Source: Chitinophagales bacterium (GTDB lineage Bacteria > Bacteroidota > Bacteroidia > Chitinophagales > Saprospiraceae). From it: a DNA stretch of 8,869 nt. Location of the stretch: contig JAAFHO010000198.1 in NCBI GenBank assembly GCA_013297575.1, forward strand, positions 1-8,869, written 5' to 3'. The position numbers were made by a program, and so were the translations under genes. This document shows positions 1-4,530 of this stretch, in pieces (the stretch's first letter is position 1; every line of letters begins with the position of its first letter). The notes beneath the pieces are model-generated. The model had not been told where the DNA came from and did no database searches. It saw nothing but the letters and a program-made list of their open reading frames with translations.

Positions 1-1
1 T

Positions 2-574
2 GTGGCGGGTACTTCTACTTTGACAGGTGCAGTAAATGCAGGCAACAATTTGAATGTGGCAGGTGCGTCCTTTTTAGGCGGATCGGTGAGCGCAGGTGCA
101 ACGTTGGCGGTGACTGGTACGGCTTTTTTCCAAAGCAATGCCACGGTACAAGGTGCTACCAGTGCTAATGGCGGATTAACAGTTCAAAATGGAGCCAATA
201 TCAACGGTAATACCAATTTGAACGGTGGTAAAGTGGCCATTGGTACCACTGTCGGCGCAAATACGCCTGGCACACACGCCTTGTATGTAAACGGCAGTAT
301 TGTAGCCACAGAAGTAAAAGTAGCCTTGCAGGGCAATTGGCCAGATTATGTGTTCGAGGCGGATTACCTACTCCCCAACCTGACTGAAACTGCCGCTTAT
401 ATTGCTGCGAACAAACACTTACCGGGTATTCCATCGGTGGCAGAAGTACAGGAAAATGGTGGTATTGAATTGGGCGAAATGAATCGTTTGCTCCTTCAAA
501 AAATAGAAGAATTGACGCTTTTAATGATCGATCAACAAAAACAGATTGATGCTTTGAAGGTGGGTAACAAATAA
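2..574 (+). CDS. Tail-fibre-like / adhesin-like repeat protein, 3' end only
   Basis: The reading frame is open from the left edge, so the true start lies upstream and only about 190 C-terminal residues are seen. Residues 1-90 are a low-complexity stretch rich in Gly, Asn, Ala, Thr and Val with a recurring pattern (NLNVAGASF, ATLAVTGTAFF, GLTVQNGANINGNTNL), as expected for a beta-helical or fibrous shaft. From about residue 92 (ALYVNGSIVATEVKVAL) comes a C-terminal module frequent in Bacteroidota tail-fibre-like proteins: W-PDYVFE, then NKHLPGIPSVAEVQENGG, then LGEMNRLLLQKIEELTLLMI. The last 30 residues have heptad-like hydrophobic spacing and probably form a trimerising coiled coil. A role as a surface or phage-tail-like fibre is inferred; the C-terminal module is the secure part. 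There is no T9SS-type sorting domain at the end. A strong terminator follows 28 nt after the stop. Confidence 0.8.
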   Translation: MAGTSTLTGAVNAGNNLNVAGASFLGGSVSAGATLAVTGTAFFQSNATVQGATSANGGLTVQNGANINGNTNLNGGKVAIGTTVGANTPGTHALYVNGSIVATEVKVALQGNWPDYVFEADYLLPNLTETAAYIAANKHLPGIPSVAEVQENGGIELGEMNRLLLQKIEELTLLMIDQQKQIDALKVGNK

Positions 575-601
575 GTAGTGGTTTTAGATCAATAAAAATT
601 T

Positions 602-644
602 AAAGCGCAGCAGACACTTTCGGGTGGACTGCTGCGCTTTTTTT
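602..644 (+). terminator. Intrinsic terminator of the tail-fibre-like gene
   Basis: A perfect 12-bp stem, AAAGCGCAGCAG (602-613) against CTGCTGCGCTTT (629-640), is followed by TTTT at 641-644. The 15-nt loop region can add a further CAC/GTG pairing (615-617 with 624-626). The position, just after the stop codon at 572-574, fits Rho-independent termination. The A-rich foot of the stem could also give weaker termination from the opposite strand. Confidence 0.88.
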
Positions 645-692
645 GTTTGTAAATTGCAAACACCAAATATATCAAATATCAATAACCCTACC

Positions 693-700
693 TATATTTG
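693..700 (+). promoter_or_regulatory. Bacteroidota -7 box (TATATTTG) before the caspase-like remnant
   Basis: TATATTTG matches the Bacteroidota -7 consensus TAnnTTTG at all six fixed positions and is followed by CGCC. I see no TTTG -33 element at the expected 19-21 nt upstream. The box ends only 7 nt before the ATG at 708, so a transcript would be nearly leaderless. It may be the remnant promoter of the decayed gene or a chance match. Confidence 0.35.
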
Positions 701-707
701 CGCCATA

Positions 708-854
708 ATGGCCAAAAACAAAGATATAGGTCTCGAAGCAAATGAATCCAGTAGTACGGTGCCCGTTCCAGGGCATAATTATCTGCTGGCTATTGGTATT
801 GACGATTATGAGCATTGCGAAAAACTTCACAATGCTGTGCTGGATGTACATTAA
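708..854 (+). pseudogene. Truncated caspase-like (peptidase C14 family) protein, N-terminal remnant
   Basis: The 48-residue frame starts MAKNKDIGLEANESS and reaches HNYLLAIGIDDYEHCEKL followed by HNAVLDVH and a stop. The hydrophobic strand LLAIGIDDY followed by L-NAV-D is the typical first strand and turn of bacterial caspase-like domains (usual form LLIGI--Y----L--AV-DA). The polar stretch before it is a normal short N-terminal extension. Everything that would hold the catalytic His and Cys is missing, and I find no continuation in any frame before the palindromic repeats that begin near 896, nor after the transposase unit. It is therefore read as a broken gene, and loss of the rest by a rearrangement at the mobile unit is inferred. 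A stand-alone small protein is possible but less likely. The ATG at 708 is preferred to an in-frame start at 624, which lies inside the terminator. Confidence 0.6.
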
Positions 855-937
855 ATTATTGGTAGTCAATTAGATAAACTGTGATTGTTGCTCATAAAAT
901 CCTGAAATGATTGAACATGAAACCCTTTTTCCGTTTT

Positions 938-983
938 CCATGGGTTTCACCCATGGCTATTCAAGTTCAATCCCTTCGGGATT
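938..983 (-). repeat. REP-like double-hairpin repeat, copy 1 (inverted)
   Basis: This copy holds the large hairpin CCATGGGT-TTC-ACCCATGG (938-956), a 12-nt linker (957-968) and the small hairpin AATCCC-TTC-GGGATT (969-983), for 46 nt in total. Both stems are perfect. Read on the minus strand it matches copies 2, 4 and 5. Its large stem has T:A where copy 4 has C:G, a compensatory change that keeps the pairing. It faces copy 2 head to head across a 91-nt spacer. Confidence 0.85.
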
Positions 984-1074
984 TTGGTTTTGTGGTGAAA
1001 TTTATCAAATAGTGATGATGGGCAGTGAAAAGAGGTTTTTTGTGGCCAATTAATTTTTAATTATTGCCTAAAAA

Positions 1075-1120
1075 AATCCCGGAGGGATTGAACATGGATA
1101 GCCACGGGTGAAACCCCTGG
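1075..1120 (+). repeat. REP-like double-hairpin repeat, copy 2
   Basis: Small hairpin AATCCC-GGA-GGGATT (1075-1089), linker GAACATGGATAG (1090-1101), large hairpin CCACGGGT-GAA-ACCCCTGG (1102-1120) with one C:C mismatch. It has the same 46-nt architecture as the other copies and is preceded by an A run and an AT-rich stretch shared with copies 4 and 5. With copy 1 it forms the left BIME-like pair upstream of the transposase. Confidence 0.85.
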
Positions 1121-1226
1121 GATTTGGAATGCGAGAGGGATTAATTATTAATAAACATAAAGAAGAAAATCATATCATCATCATATCATTCACCGTCCCC
1201 TTATGTGGGGCAAAAAAATTAAGATC

Positions 1227-1673
1227 GTGAGTACCTATACACAAATTATTTATCAGATCGTTTTTAGTACAAAATACCGTGAAAAAACGCTGGATAAGGC
1301 ATCCCGTCCTGAACTTTTAAATGATATTTGGGGAATTTTAAAAAATAAAAAATGTCATTTATACCGTGTTAATGGCGTTGAAGATCATATCCATATTGTA
1401 ACAAGTTTACATCCTTCTATAGCGTTGGCAAATTTGGTAAAAGATATAAAATTAGGAACTACAAGTTTTATTAAAGATAAAGGTGTTTTTCCATATTTCA
1501 GGGGCTGGCAAAATGGATATTCGGCTTTTACCTATTCTATTGACGCAAAAAGCAATTTAATTGAGTATGTACGAAATCAAGAAAAACACCATGAAAAGAA
1601 AGATTTTAGGGATGAATTGATAGATCTATTAAAAGAACATGGTGTTGATTTTGATGAAAAGTATTTGGAATAA
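1227..1673 (+). CDS. tnpA: IS200/IS605-type Y1 transposase, probably REP-associated (RAYT-like)
   Basis: Y1 HUH single-strand DNA transposase of the Transposase_17/IS200-like family. From the GTG at 1227 the product has 148 residues and begins VSTYTQIIYQIVFSTKYREK, the usual N terminus of this family; an ATG at 1203 would add eight residues not typical of the family, so GTG is preferred. The HUH metal site is VEDHIHIV (His54 and His56). The nucleophile is Tyr114 in LIEYVRNQEKHH, with Gln118 four residues later, the same Y-x3-Q spacing as in IS608 TnpA. The WQNGYSAFTYS strand is also present. Length and all visible catalytic residues suggest an intact enzyme. It would cut and join single-stranded DNA at hairpin ends; the two flanking repeat pairs are the obvious substrate. 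No tnpB partner is seen. Whether it is better named IS200 TnpA or RAYT needs phylogeny. Confidence 0.9.
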   Translation: MSTYTQIIYQIVFSTKYREKTLDKASRPELLNDIWGILKNKKCHLYRVNGVEDHIHIVTSLHPSIALANLVKDIKLGTTSFIKDKGVFPYFRGWQNGYSAFTYSIDAKSNLIEYVRNQEKHHEKKDFRDELIDLLKEHGVDFDEKYLE

Positions 1674-1772
1674 GGTGGTTAGGGTAGTAGAGCTGACGTC
1701 GCATAGCGTAGCGTATAAGTTTAAGCACTATCGTTGTTATGAAAATGGTTATTATGTCCCCAAATCTCACGT

Positions 1773-1818
1773 CCACGGGTTTTACCCGTGTCTATTCGAG
1801 TTTAATCCCTCCGGGGTT
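1773..1818 (-). repeat. REP-like double-hairpin repeat, copy 3 (inverted)
   Basis: Large hairpin CCACGGGT-TTT-ACCCGTGT (1773-1791, seven paired positions), linker CTATTCGAGTTT (1792-1803), small hairpin AATCCC-TCC-GGGGTT (1804-1818, with one wobble pair). It is 46 nt and inverted relative to copy 4. Its similarity to copy 4 continues outward: 1758-1780 and 1941-1963 form 23-nt inverted arms with a single mismatch. Confidence 0.85.
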
Positions 1819-1902
1819 TGTGATAAAACCTTGTCAGGTATTAATAATTTTAAACATGAAAAAGGTTTTTGTGTAATAAAATTTTAATTATTGCTCCAAA
1901 AA

Positions 1903-1948
1903 AATCCCAGAGGGATTGAACATGAATAGCCACGGGTGAAACCCGTGG
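1903..1948 (+). repeat. REP-like double-hairpin repeat, copy 4
   Basis: Small hairpin AATCCC-AGA-GGGATT (1903-1917), linker GAACATGAATAG (1918-1929), large hairpin CCACGGGT-GAA-ACCCGTGG (1930-1948). Both stems are perfect, making this the best-preserved copy and a good reference for the family. It pairs head to head with copy 3 across an 84-nt spacer, and the pair lies directly upstream of the pirin gene. Confidence 0.87.
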
Positions 1949-2028
1949 ACGTGGGATTTGGGGTAAGGCACAAGCAAAACAAAACGACAAAAATCCTGTT
2001 TATTTTTCCTTAAACAACAACACACAAC

Positions 2029-2781
2029 ATGTCAATACACATCACACCCAAAGAAAAACAAGGCTATGGCGCCTTTAATGACGGTGAAATTATAGAAAAC
2101 AAGCCCATCGGTTTCCCCAAAGATCATTCAGCGATTCGCCCTTATTCCAACCTGTTTTACTGGGCACATGCCCGTGCTGTGGTGGACAGCACCATTGGTT
2201 TACATCCGCATCAGGGTTTTGAAATCTGTTCTTTTGTGCTCAAAGGAAAAATCCGCCACTACGATACTAAACTTAAAACATGGCGCGACCTGGAAGCGGG
2301 AGACGTGCAGATCATTCGGGCTGGAAACGGGATCAGCCACTCCGAATGGATGGGGAAAGATGCCGAAATGTTTCAAATTTGGTTTGACCCGAACATGAAC
2401 AAAACCTTACAACAAGCGGCTTCTTACGACGATTATAAGGGTGCTGAATTTCCCGAAAAAACAGGTGAAGGCTATCTGGTGAAAACGCTGGTGGGTGATG
2501 GAAGTCCTTTTCGCATGGACACTCCCGGCATTGAGGTACAACAAATCGAACTAAATGCAAGCCGTTTTGAACGCGCCGCACAAAAAGAAAACATATACTC
2601 GATCTATGTGCTGGAAGGATCACTACTGATTCAAGACAATATGGCCCACACATCCGATTTTGTGCAAGTGACAGAAACGGATATATTGGTATTTGAAGCC
2701 AGCGAGCATGCACAAATCTTTGTCATCGCAAGCCCTGTGCAACCTGGTTATCAAACATATAGTCAATTGCGCGCCGTTTAA
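2029..2781 (+). CDS. Pirin family protein (bicupin)
   Basis: A cytosolic bicupin metalloprotein of 250 residues, within the usual length for bacterial pirins. The N-terminal cupin holds the expected metal ligands: His59 and His61 in LHPHQGFEICSFVLKGK, and His104 and Glu106 in RAGNGISHSEW, the four positions equivalent to the Fe-binding residues of characterised pirins. The second cupin-like half includes NIYSIYVLEGSLLIQD near residues 196-211. Some bacterial pirins have quercetin 2,3-dioxygenase activity and others bind metabolic enzymes or regulators, so the in vivo role here is unknown. The start is the ATG at 2029, giving the normal pirin N terminus; no clear Shine-Dalgarno is visible, as is common in Bacteroidota. 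It stands alone: the right BIME-like pair lies upstream and an unrelated secreted-protein gene follows after 125 nt. Confidence 0.93.
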   Translation: MSIHITPKEKQGYGAFNDGEIIENKPIGFPKDHSAIRPYSNLFYWAHARAVVDSTIGLHPHQGFEICSFVLKGKIRHYDTKLKTWRDLEAGDVQIIRAGNGISHSEWMGKDAEMFQIWFDPNMNKTLQQAASYDDYKGAEFPEKTGEGYLVKTLVGDGSPFRMDTPGIEVQQIELNASRFERAAQKENIYSIYVLEGSLLIQDNMAHTSDFVQVTETDILVFEASEHAQIFVIASPVQPGYQTYSQLRAV

Positions 2782-2862
2782 ACGAAATGATGAAGGCATA
2801 CAATTTGGCTTTTCTCTGGTGTTTTTCGCCTGCAACGCCTCCGTCATTTCAAAGATAGCTCT

Positions 2863-2870
2863 TAACTTTG
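2863..2870 (+). promoter_or_regulatory. Candidate -7 box (TAACTTTG) of the first propeller gene
   Basis: TAACTTTG matches all fixed positions of the Bacteroidota -7 box TAnnTTTG and lies 36 nt before the ATG at 2907, a sensible leader length. No clear TTTG -33 element is seen 19-21 nt upstream. The aligned position in the downstream paralogue reads TGAGTTTA, so the box is not conserved between the two copies. Confidence 0.35.
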
Positions 2871-4289
2871 CAATTATCTTTTTATATTTTTTCGATTTTC
2901 TGTCCTATGCAATTTTTTACGCGGTTTGTATTCATTTTTTTGTTTTTTATATTGTTGACCGCTCCGGTTTCAGTTCGGGCGCAAATTTTATACGTAAATG
3001 CATTAGATCCTTCAGGCAGTTCTTTGATCGCTTTAGATCTCAGCGATTGTTCTTATTGTCCAGTCTTAACACCTACAGTAGGTCCTGACCATGTTTTTCT
3101 GCCAGATCAACGATTTTTATATGGCAGTAATTTGTATGATACGAATATGAACTACTTAGGATCCGCCCCAATTCCATCATCTGCATACTCTTATGCCAGT
3201 CTAAACGGATTGATTTATATTGGCGGCGGAGTCCCTATTGCGCAATTGTCTGTATTTAATCCTGTCACCTCGCAAGTAACATATTTGGGCGATTTTCCTG
3301 GTTCATTTCCGGCTTATGGCGGGAATTTGTATGTTTATAACAATGAACTCTATTCACTTGCTGAATCTGGAAATCAAATCTGGAAAGTAAATATCGCTAA
3401 TCCTGCCAGTTCTACACTTTGGGGTACGCTGCCAACTACTTCTAACGGTTTCGGTACCTTGTTCGTTCGCGGAACGGCTTACGCCAACAACTTAGTGTAT
3501 ATTACAGATGGATCTGCAGGTTACACTAATGTCCACCGTTACAATCCAGCAACAAATGAACTGGTGCTTTTGTGTAATAATTGGTTTGCTCCCCCATATT
3601 TTAATCTTGAGCCAGGATACCCCAATTTATTCTTTATCGGTTTGTATGGATTGACGGTGTCTCCACCGGGCGTGACTTTGCCTTGTACATGTATTACAAA
3701 CGCTGGATTTATGGCATTTTCGCCCCTTTTAAAGATTTGCATACCCGAACCTGTACAATTTTCCCCGGCAATAGGAACTTATGTGCAATCCGACGATATT
3801 TTGCAATATATCATGTGTACGAACCCTGTTGCACCGCTACAAACAATGGTCGCTTCGAGTAATACACCTTCGTTTAGTTATAATCCCAGTACTATGCAAC
3901 TCGGAACATACTATTATATTTTTAGTGTGGCAGGTAATAATATAAATGGTGCTGCTAGTCAACAAGATCCATGTTTTGATATTTCTAATAATTACATTTC
4001 GGCTATTTGGGGGAATGCGCCACAAGTTGCCTTTTCGGTACCGAACATGAATTTCTGCCAAGGCCAGTGTATTGATTTGAACGTCAGTCTCACAGGTGTA
4101 GCACCTTTCTCCTTGACATATAACACAGGAGGAGCCAATCAGGTAATAAATTTTAACAGTAATACAGGTATCCTGACGCTCTGCCCCCCTGGAAATGTTC
4201 CTCTTGGCGCGTTTAATGTTCAGGCGGTTAGATTGGAAGATCAAACTTGTATTTGCGACTAACTTGAGTTTTAAATTAGGCTTATTACA
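2867..4289 (+). repeat. Tandem duplication unit A
   Basis: Similarity to unit B (4505-5947) covers the whole gene plus about 40 nt of leader (shared ATTTTCTGTCCTATGCAAT around the start) and 27 nt after the stop (shared CTTGAGTT, ATTAGGCT and ATTACA). Outside these limits the sequences diverge. The unit therefore duplicated as gene plus short flanks. Limits are set by eye. Confidence 0.75.
2907..4262 (+). CDS. Secreted beta-propeller-like protein with C-terminal Ig-like domain (paralogue A)
   Basis: Product of 451 residues with no named family that I recognise. Residues 1-26 form a Sec signal peptide (MQFFTRF, a long hydrophobic core, then VRA before Q). Residues about 27-260 look like a beta-propeller of Kelch/NHL/PQQ type, with repeated short strands such as NLYVYNNELYSL, QIWKVNIANP, NLVYITDG and HRYNPATNELVLL. 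Residues about 270-451 are Ig-like/PKD-like, with CQGQCIDLNVSLTGVAPFSL and a final strand FNVQAVRLEDQTCICD. Cys pairs (CSYC, CTC, CQGQC, CIC) suggest disulfides outside the cytoplasm. No T9SS C-terminal sorting domain is visible, so the protein may be periplasmic, or shortened. A TTG at 2868 would extend the frame, but ATG 2907 is chosen because it gives a clean signal peptide and aligns with the paralogue's ATG at 4544. A binding role is only inferred. Confidence 0.85.
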   Translation: MQFFTRFVFIFLFFILLTAPVSVRAQILYVNALDPSGSSLIALDLSDCSYCPVLTPTVGPDHVFLPDQRFLYGSNLYDTNMNYLGSAPIPSSAYSYASLNGLIYIGGGVPIAQLSVFNPVTSQVTYLGDFPGSFPAYGGNLYVYNNELYSLAESGNQIWKVNIANPASSTLWGTLPTTSNGFGTLFVRGTAYANNLVYITDGSAGYTNVHRYNPATNELVLLCNNWFAPPYFNLEPGYPNLFFIGLYGLTVSPPGVTLPCTCITNAGFMAFSPLLKICIPEPVQFSPAIGTYVQSDDILQYIMCTNPVAPLQTMVASSNTPSFSYNPSTMQLGTYYYIFSVAGNNINGAASQQDPCFDISNNYISAIWGNAPQVAFSVPNMNFCQGQCIDLNVSLTGVAPFSLTYNTGGANQVINFNSNTGILTLCPPGNVPLGAFNVQAVRLEDQTCICD

Positions 4290-4368
4290 ATTTGATTCCG
4301 AAATTAAAATCTAGCGGGTAGCCGTTCTCATTTTTTGGCATAATCGGTTCGGTAAATTTTGGGGGTAG
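4285..4368 (-). pseudogene. Possible C-terminal coding remnant, minus strand
   Basis: Between in-frame stops the minus strand reads 27 codons, LPPKFTEPIMPKNENG then YPLDFNFGIKL and a stop. The composition looks like real protein and ends like a strand-rich C terminus, but I cannot assign a family. It has only an internal Met and no plausible gene upstream. A chance open stretch of this length is quite possible. Confidence 0.15.
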
Positions 4369-4498
4369 TTAGGCCAAAAAATGCTCACTAAACCTTTCGT
4401 TTACTATCTAACTCACAACCTTGACAGAGAATTCTGAACATAGCCGGAATTATAGGACAAAATTAATATAAATTTATTCCTTCCTTTCAAAACTATTT

Positions 4499-4530
4499 TT
4501 TGAGTTTACAGTTATTTTCATATACTTTTT
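4499..4530 (+). promoter_or_regulatory. Candidate promoter of the second propeller gene
   Basis: TTTG (4499-4502) and TACTTTTT (4523-4530) are separated by 20 nt, matching the Bacteroidota -33/-7 arrangement TTTG-N19-21-TAnnTTTG except for the last base of the -7 box. Transcription would start only a few bases before the ATG at 4544. The AT-rich composition makes chance matches likely. Confidence 0.35.

Larger units (their letters stand above)
855..1226. other. Non-coding gap holding the left BIME-like pair
   Basis: This 372-nt gap between the caspase-like remnant and the transposase contains repeat copies 1 and 2. At 896-920 there is also a degenerate half-copy, AAAATCC followed by ATTGAACATGAA, which resembles the small hairpin plus linker of the repeat but has lost the stem and the large hairpin. 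I see no convincing coding sequence or RNA gene in it. Confidence 0.6.
938..1963 (+). mobile_element. REP/BIME-bounded Y1 transposase unit
   Basis: A Y1 transposase gene (1227-1673) is bracketed by two inverted pairs of one 46-nt double-hairpin repeat: left pair 938-983 (-) and 1075-1120 (+), right pair 1773-1818 (-) and 1903-1948 (+). The spacers inside the two pairs are also related: both contain a GAAAA(A/G)(A)GGTTTTT-like stretch followed by TTTTAATTATTGC and a run of A before AATCCC. This is the organisation of a REP-associated tyrosine transposase (RAYT) locus; IS200-type elements also have subterminal hairpins recognised by the transposase. Exact element ends cannot be fixed from one copy. 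No tnpB-like gene accompanies it. The unit is visibly more AT-rich than the flanking genes, which fits acquisition. The outer limits given are those of the clear repeat structure. Confidence 0.6.
1674..2028. other. Non-coding gap holding the right BIME-like pair
   Basis: This gap between the transposase and the pirin gene contains repeat copies 3 and 4. An open frame at 1639-1887 runs through copy 3 and overlaps the transposase end, but its translation is largely repeat sequence and I do not consider it a gene. The last 65 nt before the pirin start are A-rich, with a weak -7-like TATTTTTC at 2001-2008 and no matching -33 element. Confidence 0.6.

Noticed and set aside
1695..1718. Repetitive CGCATAGCGTAGCG stretch after the transposase
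   Set aside because: Only a short GCGTA/AGCG echo; no stem of useful length and no second copy in the window.
1639..1887. 82-codon + strand open frame after the transposase
   Set aside because: It overlaps the transposase end in another frame and its middle is a translation of repeat copy 3 (HVHGFYPCLFEFNPSG); no family resemblance and no start signal.
1075..1948. CRISPR array
   Set aside because: The repeats are few, in alternating orientation, separated by unequal and mutually related spacers, and surround a transposase; none of this fits a CRISPR.
2776..2785. Palindrome CGTTTAAACG at the end of the pirin gene
   Set aside because: Too short and AT-rich, with no T run, to be called a terminator or a binding site.
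3837..4244. Minus-strand frame opposite the Ig-like half of paralogue A, matched by one at 5495-6007 opposite paralogue B
   Set aside because: The two are similar only because the sense-strand genes are paralogues; the sense proteins have signal peptides and coherent domains.
4372..4389. GQKML-encoding similarity between the gap after paralogue A (4372-4386) and the remnant after paralogue B (6041-6055)
   Set aside because: The shared DNA is only about ten bases with no matching context on either side, so chance is the simpler explanation.
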